A program made the translations under genes and the position numbers. From contig JAUIKA010000015.1 in assembly GCA_030430995.1 (NCBI GenBank), positions 1 to 13,651 of the forward strand: a stretch of DNA of 13,651 nt, in the 5' to 3' direction. The notes under the pieces were generated by a model, which saw nothing but the letters and a program-made list of their open reading frames with translations, ran no database searches and was not told the origin of the DNA. How positions within the stretch are numbered: position 1 is the stretch's first letter; each line of letters begins with the position of its first letter. This DNA is from Alphaproteobacteria bacterium. GTDB taxonomy: Bacteria > Pseudomonadota > Alphaproteobacteria > Rickettsiales > Rickettsiaceae. This document shows positions 1-7,834 of this stretch, in pieces.

Positions 1-857
1 ATACATGCATAATCAACATATGTAAAGCAGTAGCGCCATTACTGCCCATGGTCACAGAAGCGATCTATAAGAACCTCACTGGCGAAAGGAGTATACATCT
101 AGCAAAATTCCCTCAATTAGAAAAAATTAATATAGATAATGCTCTTGTTGATTCTATGGATGTATTGCGTGATATTTGTAGTGCAGCATTATTCCTACGT
201 AATAAGAATAACGTAAGAATACGCCAGCCACTTTCAAAAGTAACAATTATATTAAAAGAAACAGAATCTATAGAACAATTCACAGATTTAATAAAAGAAG
301 AAATCAATGTTAAAACTGTAGATTTATCTAATGACTTAGAAAATAACGCATCACTGCATCTATCTTTAAATTTTTCAGAAATAGCAAAAAGGCTCGCCAA
401 TAAAATGAAAGCATTAATACCAGCAGCAAAGCAAGGCAAATGGGAAGAGAGAGGAGGAAAAGTATTTATAGATGGAACTGAGCTTTTAAAAGAAGAATAT
501 AGCATATCCTTAAAGCCTAAAACATCAGATGATAATGCAATATCATTAGAGCGCAGCAGATGCTTGATTAAGCTAGATATGGAAATCTCAGAGCAGCTTA
601 TGCAAGAGGGGATAGCAAGAGATATAATAAGGCTTGTGCAGCAATCAAGGAAAGATATGGATTTAAATATTACAGATAGAATATGTTTAATGGTGCAATC
701 TAAAAGTGATGCAATCATAAAATCTGTTAAAGCTTATGAGGATTATATATGTGAGCAAACATTAGGAGAGATAAAGGAAACAGCTGCTAATGGCAGCCAT
801 AAAGCAGAAGCGTTACTAGAGAATAATAATGTAGCTATATATGTCTGGCGAAGCTAA
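1..857 (+). CDS. ileS: Isoleucyl-tRNA synthetase, C-terminal part (5' end outside window)
   Basis: This is the 3' end of the cytoplasmic class I enzyme that charges tRNA-Ile. The frame is open from nucleotide 3, so the ATG at 48 is internal: the codons before it read CKAVAPLLP and run straight into MVTEAIYKNLTGE, the end of the anticodon-binding helical domain (compare the APFxPFxxEEIYxNL pattern of IleS). The rest matches the C-terminal extension of large ileS2-type enzymes (DUF5915 region), including the stretch around RSRCLIKLDMEISEQLMQEG and the following IARDIIRLVQQ. That extension is typical of the eukaryote-like IleS found in Rickettsia and Chlamydia and in mupirocin-resistant enzymes. 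The stop codon lies 17 nt inside folB, which suggests translational coupling. Catalytic motifs (HIGH, KMSKS) are outside the window. Confidence 0.95.
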   Translation, partial: TCIINICKAVAPLLPMVTEAIYKNLTGERSIHLAKFPQLEKINIDNALVDSMDVLRDICSAALFLRNKNNVRIRQPLSKVTIILKETESIEQFTDLIKEEINVKTVDLSNDLENNASLHLSLNFSEIAKRLANKMKALIPAAKQGKWEERGGKVFIDGTELLKEEYSISLKPKTSDDNAISLERSRCLIKLDMEISEQLMQEGIARDIIRLVQQSRKDMDLNITDRICLMVQSKSDAIIKSVKAYEDYICEQTLGEIKETAANGSHKAEALLENNNVAIYVWRS

Positions 858-1215
858 ATATAAATTAAACATAAGATCATATATAGCCCATGTAAAAATA
901 GGCGTTGCGCTGCATGAGAGGGAAACCAGGCAAAAAATAAGCTATGATATTGCAGTGCTATTTGATCACATGCCTGAGTCATGTGAGTCAGATGATATCT
1001 CAGGCTCCTACTGCTACGCCCATATTTGTAATATAGTAAAAGAGATTGCGACTAAAAAGGAATATGCATCCTTAGAGCATCTTGGTTACTGCTGCTATAA
1101 GGCTATTAAGAAATTTGTTGGCACATCAAAACTCAATATATCTACAACAAAATTATCCCCACCAATTGATGGATTAGAAAATGGAGCTATGTTCTCTATA
1201 GAAGAATTTAATTAG
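841..1215 (+). CDS. folB: Dihydroneopterin aldolase (FolB)
   Basis: FolB cleaves 7,8-dihydroneopterin to 6-hydroxymethyl-dihydropterin and glycolaldehyde in folate synthesis; it acts as a cytoplasmic oligomer. The 124-residue length fits the family. The signature is present: IGVALHERETRQ at residues 20-31 (Gly21 and Glu26 region), D51/D52 followed by the SYCYAHI strand-helix, Glu79 in SLEHLG (pterin-binding Glu), and Lys104 in TTKLSPP, the position of the catalytic lysine. The usual KP or KPxAxxG around that lysine is altered here to KLSPP. The ATG overlaps the ileS end by 17 nt, there is no clear Shine-Dalgarno sequence, and no other in-frame Met precedes the conserved part, so expression probably depends on coupling to ileS. 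A folE/folX-like paralogue is less likely given the GVxxHER pattern. Confidence 0.88.
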   Translation: MSGEAKYKLNIRSYIAHVKIGVALHERETRQKISYDIAVLFDHMPESCESDDISGSYCYAHICNIVKEIATKKEYASLEHLGYCCYKAIKKFVGTSKLNISTTKLSPPIDGLENGAMFSIEEFN

Positions 1216-1237
1216 ATAATTTCTGTTGTAGAGGCCA

Positions 1238-1261
1238 ATGCCATGTAGAATTATATGGCAT
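1238..1261 (+). other. Stem-loop after folB
   Basis: ATGCCATGTA and TATATGGCAT form a 10-bp stem (one G-T pair) around a GAAT tetraloop, 23 nt after the folB stop. No U-tract follows on either strand, so this is not a classical intrinsic terminator. It could protect a 3' end or assist termination of the ileS-folB transcript. Confidence 0.45.
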
Positions 1262-1291
1262 ATAGCCCTGTCAATATAAAATAACAGTTGC

Positions 1292-1413
1292 TATAGCCAA
1301 ATGGAGCAATATACTGCCTCTTTTAGGCAGCCAACAAAGATTGTATGCAGGGATACCTCATTACCATGTCTGAAGAACCTATAACTGCCAATATCTCACG
1401 CAATTTGGCTATA
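1292..1413. repeat. Inverted repeat pair enclosing a GC-rich hairpin between convergent genes
   Basis: TATAGCCAAAT (1292-1302) and its exact reverse complement ATTTGGCTATA (1403-1413) flank about 100 nt. Just inside the left arm is a perfect hairpin, CTGCCT-CTTTT-AGGCAG (1314-1330), with no U-tract on either side. The right arm stops 3 nt from the stop codon of the leucine-rich-repeat gene. An RNA from this interval could close into a long stem, so a small structured RNA or a bidirectional transcript-end structure is possible. I could not match it to a known RNA family by eye. Confidence 0.4.
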
Positions 1414-1416
1414 TTA

Positions 1417-3369
1417 CTATTCGTCGTAAGTGTAATTAGATGTATTGTCACCACTAAAATTCACATCTGTAAACTCAGTTTGAACGGTCTTTGCATCATT
1501 ATTATTATCTGGGTAAAAAACCATAGACCTATTTACTAAGCCTGATTCCTGCTCAGCATCTGAACATTCTTCTTCATCAGATTCTTCCTCACTATCATAT
1601 ATATTATGCTCTTGCTTTAGATAGCCCCTCATTAACTTAATAAAGCCTTTTTTCTGCTCTTCTTTATTCTCTTTTGTTGCCTCTGCTATATAATTTGATG
1701 CAAAATATCTCATTATATCCTTATCTCCTAGGTTAAGCATCTGCTGCATAGCATCTTGATCTCCCATTTTTTCTATAGTTTTAATGACTGCAGAATATAC
1801 TAAACTATTTAACCTATTTACATCTGCGAGTTTATGGATAACTTTTTTAAGGGAACTTCTATCGCGGGCAGATTCTATAATATTTAAAACAGACTTTATA
1901 GAGCCCATATTTACATCAGCTAAATTATCTAAAAATTTCTGCATAACATAAGACTCCAAATGTTTTTGCTGCTCACTTGCATCTTTAACACAATGCTGAA
2001 TTACTTGTGATATTACCACGAAATCCTTATTTTCATTATCTGCTGCAAATAATGGGAAGATATGCTTTGTGAGCATTTTTACATGGTTTTTCTCGTTATA
2101 AAAAGCTTTCAAACAAGTCTTTATAGCATTTACATCATATTTATATTCTTTTGCTATCACTTTGAGCGCCTCACCGAATCTATAAGATGATAAATATGGC
2201 TCAGACCATTTAGTCACTGTTTTCTTCATATATTCAGCAAGACTCCTAGCATCTATATTTGCATGGGGCATTATCCTGCTTATAACTTGCCCTAATAAGG
2301 CATTATCTGTACTAATGCTACATAGATGAGGCAAATCTTGCTTTATAGCAGCATTGATAATATCTTCATATTCTTTACTACTAAATACTGAATCGATATT
2401 GTGTTTATAGTTATATTTAAGTGAAAATTCAATGAAGCTTGTAGTAACTGATATCTGATGCTCCGGTGAGACATCTTTTATAAAATCCTGATAATTTGTA
2501 TTATTAAACTCCTTTTCTATATCTGACTTACACTTACTTGAACTACTAGACTCAAGGTAAATATATGCGCCCCCTTTATTACAACATATGGCGAACAATA
2601 GATAAATATGGCCCATATTCTGTATATTATTGTCATAGAGGTATAGATGAGTCAGAGAAGTAAGCCCCCCTAAGTTTTCCACTATAGCCTTTGCTCCTAT
2701 ATCTCCTATTTCGTTGTCATAGAGGAATAGATGAGTAAGAGAAGTAAGACTCCCCAGGTTCTCCCCTATAGCCTTTGCTCCTATATCTCCTATTGCGTTG
2801 CCACCAAGGCATAGATAAGTCAGAGAAGTAAGGCTACCTAAGTTCTTCCCTATAGCCTCTGCCCCTGTGTCTCCTATTGAGGTATTACCGAATTCTAGAT
2901 GTTTCAGAGAAGTAAGGCTACCTAAGTTCTCCCATATAACCTTTGCTCCTATATCTCCTATTTCGTTGCCACTAAGGCCTAGATAAGTCAGAGAAGTAAG
3001 ACTCTCTATATTCTCCCCTATAGCCTTTGCTCCTATATCCCCTATTTCGTTGTTATAGAGGAATAAATCAGTAAGAGAAAGACCCCCTATATTCTCCACT
3101 ATAGCCTTTGCTCCTATATCTCCTATTTCGGTACCATTGAGGCCTAGACGTTTCAGAGAAGTAAGACTCCCTATATTCTCCGCTATAACCTTTGCTCCTG
3201 TATCTCCTATTTGGTTGTTATAAAATTTTAGACAAAACAGAGAAGTAAGCTTTTTTACCTCCTGCATTATCTCCGGTAATTCCGCATCTGTAATCCTCTT
3301 ATTACTTAAATCTAAGTAGTTACTACTGCGCGCCTTATTTATTAAATCTATAATTTCTTGTCTTATCAT
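1417..3369 (-). CDS. Leucine-rich-repeat protein, candidate secreted effector
   Basis: The 650-residue product has no signal peptide or membrane segment. After a short cap (about 16-40), residues 41-235 hold seven ribonuclease-inhibitor-type leucine-rich repeats of 28 residues (one has 27). The consensus is LTSLTxLxLxxNEIGDIGAKAI followed by xENLGS; an eighth, decaying copy spans about 236-260. Residues 261-590 look mainly alpha-helical and match nothing I recognise. A very acidic stretch (DSEEESDEEECSDAEQES, 592-609) and a polar Asn/Asp/Thr-rich tail follow. Such LRRs resemble those of eukaryotic NLR proteins and of effectors from amoeba- and arthropod-associated bacteria, so a host-protein-binding role is plausible but inferred. 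The start follows AAAGAAG. The gene is convergent with folB and faces away from the hydrolase/transporter locus. The repeats are very similar at DNA level, which favours copy-number change. Confidence 0.85.
   Translation of the reverse strand: MIRQEIIDLINKARSSNYLDLSNKRITDAELPEIMQEVKKLTSLFCLKFYNNQIGDTGAKVIAENIGSLTSLKRLGLNGTEIGDIGAKAIVENIGGLSLTDLFLYNNEIGDIGAKAIGENIESLTSLTYLGLSGNEIGDIGAKVIWENLGSLTSLKHLEFGNTSIGDTGAEAIGKNLGSLTSLTYLCLGGNAIGDIGAKAIGENLGSLTSLTHLFLYDNEIGDIGAKAIVENLGGLTSLTHLYLYDNNIQNMGHIYLLFAICCNKGGAYIYLESSSSSKCKSDIEKEFNNTNYQDFIKDVSPEHQISVTTSFIEFSLKYNYKHNIDSVFSSKEYEDIINAAIKQDLPHLCSISTDNALLGQVISRIMPHANIDARSLAEYMKKTVTKWSEPYLSSYRFGEALKVIAKEYKYDVNAIKTCLKAFYNEKNHVKMLTKHIFPLFAADNENKDFVVISQVIQHCVKDASEQQKHLESYVMQKFLDNLADVNMGSIKSVLNIIESARDRSSLKKVIHKLADVNRLNSLVYSAVIKTIEKMGDQDAMQQMLNLGDKDIMRYFASNYIAEATKENKEEQKKGFIKLMRGYLKQEHNIYDSEEESDEEECSDAEQESGLVNRSMVFYPDNNNDAKTVQTEFTDVNFSGDNTSNYTYDE
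2665..3249 (-). repeat. 84-bp tandem repeats encoding the LRRs
   Basis: Seven consecutive units of 84 bp (one of 81 bp) encode residues 41-235 of the leucine-rich-repeat protein. On + strand the shared core reads TTTGCTCCTATATCTCCTAT, then a more variable 9-20 bp, then a recurring AGAGAAGTAAG. DNA conservation extends to synonymous positions, as expected from recent duplication or gene conversion between units. Confidence 0.85.
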
Positions 3370-3403
3370 CTTCTTTATTGTTTAGTTATTTATAAAGCAG
3401 ATA

Positions 3404-3432
3404 TTAATACTATATTATCTTAATTAAATCAA
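3404..3432 (-). promoter_or_regulatory. Candidate sigma-70 promoter of the LRR gene
   Basis: On the minus strand, TTGATT (3432-3427) is separated by 17 nt from TATTAA (3409-3404), giving a leader of roughly 30 nt before the ATG at 3369. In such AT-rich DNA this could be chance. Confidence 0.3.
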
Positions 3433-3440
3433 GCTTATAT

Positions 3441-3468
3441 TAGTAATAATTTATTATAAATATTACTA
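3441..3468. promoter_or_regulatory. AT-rich dyad upstream of the LRR gene
   Basis: TAGTAATA (3441-3448) and TATTACTA (3461-3468) are exact reverse complements. The inner part TTTA/TAAA continues the pairing after one bulged A. It lies just upstream of the candidate -35 of the LRR gene, where an operator could sit. Low sequence complexity limits confidence. Confidence 0.3.
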
Positions 3469-3745
3469 CCAAACTTAGAATTACTACTCTAAGACATTAT
3501 GAAAAGCCAAAGATCATTATCTATAACCATTATTTTTACCTCATAGAAATTATTATTTACAATGGTCAAATACCCCCTCACTTAATATATAACTGGAAGC
3601 AGCCAATCCTTGGTAAATTTGAACTTTAGCAGCATAATAGAGAAAGTAAAAATATTAGCTATATGATATTTGAGGTTAAGGTAATAGCTTTTATTGATTC
3701 AAACCATAGTAGCATTAATATAAAATAGTATGCGCTTAATGTTCA

Positions 3746-3846
3746 TTGAAAAATAGGTATTACGGTATAAACATAGTGATGCCATAATACATCATGCCGC
3801 TCAGGTAAGATGGGCGGGGCTCATAACTATTTTAAATTGACTTAAG
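3746..3846 (+). promoter_or_regulatory. Conserved upstream blocks, copy 1 (before the first hydrolase gene)
   Basis: Four blocks recur in the same order, reverse-complemented, at 11516-11687 upstream of the second hydrolase gene. They are TTGAAAAAT (3746-3754), TATAAACATAGTGATG (3766-3781, compare TATAAAAATAGTGGATG), CATGCCGC (3793-3800) and ATAACTATTTTA-N6-CTTAAG (3823-3846). The first two blocks are 11 nt apart in both copies, and the last pair is separated by 6 nt in both. After CATGCCGC, CCGCTCA (3797-3803) and TGGGCGG (3811-3817) form a 7-bp stem with one G-T pair, an unusually GC-rich structure here. Function is unknown: possibly a control region, a small RNA or part of a dispersed repeat. 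Confidence 0.55.
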
Positions 3847-3850
3847 ATAT

Positions 3851-3913
3851 ATCTAAATATTTGGGCAAAACCCAAAGGTTTGGCTTGATTTAGATTCAAT
3901 AAATTAATATCAT
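3851..3913 (+). promoter_or_regulatory. Candidate promoter with overlapping dyads for the first hydrolase gene
   Basis: TTGATT (3885-3890), 17 nt, then TATCAT (3908-3913) is a fair sigma-70 match, about 30 nt before the ATG. Around the -35 lie nested dyads. ATCTAAAT (3851-3858) pairs with ATTTAGAT (3888-3895), TTTGGG (3860-3865) pairs with CCCAAA (3871-3876), and AAACC (3868-3872) pairs with GGTTT (3877-3881). The second and third pairs exclude each other. The outer dyad overlaps the -35, where a repressor could act. Confidence 0.4.
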
Positions 3914-3942
3914 TAAATATACAATCAATATCTAGGCATTTT

Positions 3943-4548
3943 ATGGATATAGAGCAAGTTACTTTGAATGATGAGTATTCACTATCTCTACTAGCAGAGT
4001 TAAAAACTCATAACTCAGAGGTAAGTCCTATAATCATTAAAGCTATGAAATTTGCTAAATATCATCATAGGAATCAGAAAAGAAAGTCTGGTGAGCCTTA
4101 TTATATGCATCCAGTCGCTGTTACAAAAAGCTGCCTGTCTGATACTACCAATATAGAAATATTAGCAGCATGTCTTTTGCATGACATTATAGAAGATACT
4201 GAAATTACAGCAAATCAGATAGGGTTTATATTTGGAGAGAATATACAGAGATTTGTGAAACATGTGACAGATTTAAAAGATGGCACAATAAAACTAAAGC
4301 TCAATAGGAATATCATATCATTAAAAAAGTTAGGGGGCTTAAATAGCATGCCAGAAGAAAGTGTTTTAATCAGATTACATGACAGGCTACATAATCTAGA
4401 AACTATACATAACCTATCCAGAAATAAACAGATACATAAAGCTCAGGAGACACTTGCATTATATGTGCCAGTGGCAGAGCATATGCGCCTTAATTCTTTG
4501 GCAGAAAAATTAAGAATCGCATGCATTAATACTCTTAAACTAACATAA
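3943..4548 (+). CDS. Hydrolase-only RelA/SpoT-type HD protein (small alarmone hydrolase), copy 1
   Basis: The 201-residue protein corresponds to the N-terminal HD phosphohydrolase domain of SpoT/Rel alone, about the size of Mesh1-type small alarmone hydrolases; there is no synthetase, TGS or ACT domain. The family landmarks are intact: QKRKSGEPYYMHP (Arg47, His56), LLHDIIEDT (His80-Asp81, Glu84, Asp85) and LHDRLHN (Asp147, Asn151), which in this family bind Mn2+ and the guanine nucleotide. Expected reaction: removal of the 3'-pyrophosphate of (p)ppGpp; the related Mesh1 also acts on NADPH. It is probably cytosolic. TAGG lies upstream of the ATG. It ends 3 nt from the end of the convergent transporter-kinase gene. 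Its N-terminus (LNDEYSLSLL) and core resemble the hydrolase at 10761-11351 (27 identities in a 54-residue ungapped stretch), so the two are paralogues. Confidence 0.85.
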   Translation: MDIEQVTLNDEYSLSLLAELKTHNSEVSPIIIKAMKFAKYHHRNQKRKSGEPYYMHPVAVTKSCLSDTTNIEILAACLLHDIIEDTEITANQIGFIFGENIQRFVKHVTDLKDGTIKLKLNRNIISLKKLGGLNSMPEESVLIRLHDRLHNLETIHNLSRNKQIHKAQETLALYVPVAEHMRLNSLAEKLRIACINTLKLT

Positions 4549-4551
4549 ATA

Positions 4552-7440
4552 TTATTGTTTCTCTATTTTTGTTATTTCATTGATATTTAGACCTGTAATT
4601 TTAGATATCAATTTATCCTCAATCCCATTCTTTATCATAGATATCGCTAAATTCTCTAATAGATCTTTCTTTATAAAGTCTTTGTCAAAAAGCCTACGAT
4701 TAATAAAGTTATTTATATCATTATTAGGAAATAACTTTACTACTTTTGCTATATCCACAGGAATTTTGAATTTTAAATTATTTGAGCCATCCCATGATAA
4801 TTCTCCACAGTTATATTCTATTATTTTGGATAATTGTTGAATAATTTCGTTATTTACATTACCGGTAATATTACCACTAATAGAAAAACATAAACATTCT
4901 ATTTTTTGCTTTAAATCTTTGGAGAAATCTAAATCCACATTAATTACGTCATCTGTTATGATGATTTTGATATCATCTAATTTATTGAATTGACTCAATA
5001 AATCAAAAATGATCCTTTTGATTAAATCTCTATCAAAGAACATCACTTCATGGATGGACTTACTGGTAATTTGCAAACTTATTAACCCTAGTATCTTAGT
5101 CTTATATAAAATCTCTTCAATTAAAGAGTCTAAATTTATAGACTTAACATCTAATTCAACAGCAGTATTGGTAAAATATAGGCATTCCTCCAACACCTTT
5201 GCGCCTGTCTTTAGCCTCCTAATTATTTGCTCTAAAGGCTCAACATCTTCCTTAATGCTTTCTGCAAAATTCGCACTATGTAAATTATCGCTGATCTCTT
5301 TAAACACATTTATACAATCATTTGTTAGCCTATTTTCAAACTCATGCTTATAGAGTTTTAATTTCTCTATTTCAAATAATTTTTTCTTATATGAGTCTAA
5401 TAGGTCATTTTTTATTTCTAATTCTGCCTCACTCTTTAGCTGAGCATTACGTACAAAATAAATCATGACACATATTATTAGAAATAAAGTGTATAAAAGC
5501 TTCATTTGGTAAGTGAAATTTACTAACTCAAAATTGAAACTCAATACCGCTTTTGCAACATATACAGCGAGCACTATGCCAGATATTATTAATAGTAAAG
5601 CAGACTTCCACCTCATTATTATTGAAAGAACAACTATATTAGTCATATAAACAATGATCTGCAAAGAGTCAAAACTAGTAATGAATAGCATTATACATGG
5701 AATAAAACTCAGTACATAAAATACACTGGGGGTCCATAACAATGAAACAATTGATTCTTTTTTAAAAAGCTGTGGCCATATAGGATATGTCATTATTATA
5801 GAAGAGACAATAATGACAGATTTACAATAAAAATCATACATGGATAAAAACTTAGGATCTATAATGCCTGTAGCTGTATGCATCAGCACAAAGGTAGATA
5901 TAATTACATATATACCAAATAAGCTGAAAAGGCTTTCTTGATCTGGCAGATTGTTTTTTAAATATGCCCAAAAACTATAACTCTTAATCTCCTGTTTTAG
6001 CATCTTTATCTTTCTTCTCCTGTTACTTCTTATAGCATATAAATGGTCTTCATCCTTTATTCCAACCCATCCCCCATCAGATTTTAATATATAATGGCTG
6101 GATAGAAGGCATATTGCATTTGCAAGCATCCCAGGGACAATACTATCTACTTCAATTTGATTAATATGCCAGAACATAACCGTCACAAACCCGCCAAACA
6201 TACCTATCAAAACAGACCTACCACTGCTTCTAAACCCAAATACTGCAAATAATAATGGTACAGTAACTATTGGCATATAAAAACTCTGCCCCGTGAGGAC
6301 TATCTTTAAAAAACTGCCCTTGATAAAACTTAATATAATAGCAATAACACCAAGTACTAAAGTGGTAATTTTAGCAAGCAATAGCTCATGCTGCTTTGAA
6401 AATATTTTTAAAGGTTTGAAAAAATCATTCACTATTAAAACAGATGAAGAATTTAACATGGAGTCAGCAGTAGACATACACATAGCTGCTATACCTAAAA
6501 ATAAAAACCCTCTAAGCCCTGTAGAGGTATAATTATCAATAACATATTGTAAAAGCCTTTCTGGGTTTAAATTTTGATTATGTGCATAGATCAAAAAAGC
6601 TATCCATGATATTAAAACTGATATTGTTGCTATAATGCCAGAAGAAACTATGAATGCCTTCTTAACCTGCATTGTATTTTTACCTATAGAAATTCTTTGG
6701 AATAAAAATGGCTCCATTCCAGGTATCATAAACATTAAGAATAGAACCACAGTTCCTATTATACTAGGGTTATTAAGAGAAAAAACCTTTCTGTAATCAA
6801 AAATATCTGTATTTAGTGCATATTCAAAATCTAAACCATGGTTTATCTTAGACCATATTATTATACATAGCATTGGAATTAATGCAGAGAAAGTTAAAAA
6901 CTGTATTATAGCTGTCCTTGCAACAGCCCTAAGCCCTACAAAAGCTGAATATAATACTATTATTCCTGCAGCTATAATTGTTGATACTAATTGATTAATT
7001 CCAGCAAAATATATCAATATTCCTCCCAAAATTTTAAATTGCATTGCAATAAACCCGGCTGAAGCAAAAAATCCGGATATTGCAGTTATCACCCTTACCT
7101 TTTTTCCAAACATATTATCCATTGCTTCTGCAACAGATAAACTACCTAGGAACTCACCCATTCTAGGGATTAAAAAATAACCTATTAAAAATATGCATAT
7201 AGGCATGCCGAGACATGCAAAAACATAGTTTAATCCGGTTGTATATACATTTTCAAATGTAATGGATAAAGTATTACCACCTATCCATGTACCAACTATA
7301 GTAGAAACAATTGTGACGGTGGAAAAATTCCTATCTCCGAGCGCATATTGCCTTATATTTTTTACATTACCACTATATCGTAGCCCTATAACTAAATTAA
7401 CAAGGAGGAAAACAGCAAAAAGAATAAAATCTATACCCAT
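4552..7440 (-). CDS. Sodium:solute symporter-like sensor fused to a degenerate histidine kinase, copy 1
   Basis: A 962-residue inner-membrane protein. Residues 1-450 form a sodium:solute symporter (SLC5/PutP) core with the MSTADS motif at 322-327, matching the Ser-Thr of the PutP Na2 site. A GGWVGIKDE motif (456-464) and a basic linker follow, then a second membrane block of about six helices (500-665, with YPIWP at 552-556). Next come a coiled coil (668-700) and a kinase-like part. It is degenerate: His699 is not conserved in the paralogue, the N-box-like DRDLIKRIIFDLLSQ (803-817) lacks the Asn, and no DxGxG is visible, although a GELSW...LKFKIPVD end (879-896) marks the ATPase fold. Residues 926-962 form a small tail resembling a helix-turn-helix. 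CbrA is a known symporter-kinase fusion. No receiver domain or response-regulator gene is present in the window. Signalling by binding rather than phosphotransfer is my inference; a plain transporter role remains possible. Confidence 0.82.
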   Translation of the reverse strand: MGIDFILFAVFLLVNLVIGLRYSGNVKNIRQYALGDRNFSTVTIVSTIVGTWIGGNTLSITFENVYTTGLNYVFACLGMPICIFLIGYFLIPRMGEFLGSLSVAEAMDNMFGKKVRVITAISGFFASAGFIAMQFKILGGILIYFAGINQLVSTIIAAGIIVLYSAFVGLRAVARTAIIQFLTFSALIPMLCIIIWSKINHGLDFEYALNTDIFDYRKVFSLNNPSIIGTVVLFLMFMIPGMEPFLFQRISIGKNTMQVKKAFIVSSGIIATISVLISWIAFLIYAHNQNLNPERLLQYVIDNYTSTGLRGFLFLGIAAMCMSTADSMLNSSSVLIVNDFFKPLKIFSKQHELLLAKITTLVLGVIAIILSFIKGSFLKIVLTGQSFYMPIVTVPLLFAVFGFRSSGRSVLIGMFGGFVTVMFWHINQIEVDSIVPGMLANAICLLSSHYILKSDGGWVGIKDEDHLYAIRSNRRRKIKMLKQEIKSYSFWAYLKNNLPDQESLFSLFGIYVIISTFVLMHTATGIIDPKFLSMYDFYCKSVIIVSSIIMTYPIWPQLFKKESIVSLLWTPSVFYVLSFIPCIMLFITSFDSLQIIVYMTNIVVLSIIMRWKSALLLIISGIVLAVYVAKAVLSFNFELVNFTYQMKLLYTLFLIICVMIYFVRNAQLKSEAELEIKNDLLDSYKKKLFEIEKLKLYKHEFENRLTNDCINVFKEISDNLHSANFAESIKEDVEPLEQIIRRLKTGAKVLEECLYFTNTAVELDVKSINLDSLIEEILYKTKILGLISLQITSKSIHEVMFFDRDLIKRIIFDLLSQFNKLDDIKIIITDDVINVDLDFSKDLKQKIECLCFSISGNITGNVNNEIIQQLSKIIEYNCGELSWDGSNNLKFKIPVDIAKVVKLFPNNDINNFINRRLFDKDFIKKDLLENLAISMIKNGIEDKLISKITGLNINEITKIEKQ

Positions 7441-7476
7441 ACTATATCTGTATAAAATTATTTTTATTAATGCCAG

Positions 7477-7506
7477 TTTATAATAAAATTGTTATCAATC
7501 ATACAA
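7477..7506 (-). promoter_or_regulatory. Candidate promoter of transporter-kinase copy 1
   Basis: On the minus strand, TTGTAT (7506-7501) lies 18 nt from TATAAA (7482-7477), about 37 nt before the ATG at 7440. The match is moderate and AT richness makes chance hits likely. Confidence 0.3.
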
Positions 7507-7565
7507 AAAAATAATGAATATTTGATAAATATTTTATATTTTGTTTAATATGCAACAAAATTCAT

Positions 7566-7582
7566 ACCTAAAACCATTAGGT
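7566..7582. promoter_or_regulatory. Dyad in the divergent spacer
   Basis: ACCTAA and TTAGGT are perfect reverse complements separated by 5 nt. The site lies between the two outward promoters, where a shared operator would be expected. No regulator can be assigned. Confidence 0.25.
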
Positions 7583-7775
7583 CAATAGCATAAACAAATA
7601 TATCTATTAAATGATGCTGTAGTGAATTGTAATATTGTACAAGTAAAATTGGGGGATTTATCCCTTATTACTCATCTAGAATAATATTCATTATAACTAA
7701 AATAATATAACAAATAATACTTGGCACCATTATTTCTATATATTTACAATACCAATAAAACCTTACGAATAACAT

Positions 7776-7805
7776 TTGACATATTAACATAAAGTGAAAT
7801 AGAAT
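7776..7805 (+). promoter_or_regulatory. Probable sigma-70 promoter of transporter-kinase copy 2
   Basis: A consensus -35 TTGACA (7776-7781) is followed after 18 nt by TAGAAT (7800-7805), five of six matches to TATAAT. The predicted start is near 7812, about 23 nt before the ATG at 7835. This is the best promoter match in the window. Confidence 0.6.
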
Positions 7806-7834
7806 GAACTACCTAATATAATTGAGTGAGTGTT

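Larger units (their letters stand above)
3370..3942. other. Non-coding interval between the LRR gene and the first hydrolase gene
   Basis: No credible coding frame is visible on either strand over 573 bp. It holds a likely promoter for the LRR gene (3404-3432), an AT-rich dyad (3441-3468), a 6-bp hairpin CTTAGA/TCTAAG (3474-3493), conserved blocks shared with the region upstream of the second hydrolase gene (3746-3846), a cluster of short dyads (3851-3895) and a promoter-like pair for the first hydrolase (3885-3913). I see nothing specific in 3500-3740; a degraded gene there cannot be excluded. Confidence 0.6.
7441..7834. other. Divergent control region between the two transporter-kinase genes
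   Basis: No gene is visible. The interval carries outward-facing promoter candidates for both fusions (7477-7506 on -, 7776-7805 on +) and two short dyads between them: ACCTAA-N5-TTAGGT (7566-7582) and GGGAT-TT-ATCCC (7653-7664). The rest is AT-rich with no feature I can support. Sharing one control region would let a single regulator act on both paralogues. Confidence 0.55.

Noticed and set aside
113..718. Long open frame on - strand inside ileS.
   Set aside because: It is the complement of a clearly conserved IleS C-terminal region; its Ser/Ile-rich product is what an antisense reading of AT-rich coding DNA gives.
1314..1330. CTGCCT/AGGCAG hairpin as an intrinsic terminator.
   Set aside because: The stem is good but no T-run follows on either strand; kept only as a structural element.
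1345..1539. Open frame of 64 codons on + strand over the LRR gene end.
   Set aside because: It lies mostly antisense to the acidic tail of the LRR gene, has no ribosome binding site and no recognisable product.
3812..3830. GGGCTCATAAC-like string identical to the anticodon arm of initiator tRNA-Met (CAU).
   Set aside because: No matching acceptor stem, D arm or GGTTCGAATCC-type T arm surrounds it, the 3' half of the anticodon stem does not pair, and the aligned position upstream of the second hydrolase gene lacks it.
3943..4548. Full-length SpoT/Rel broken by a frameshift.
   Set aside because: After the HD domain the gene ends next to a convergent intact gene, with no synthetase-domain remnant downstream; the second copy has the same length, so the short form is real.
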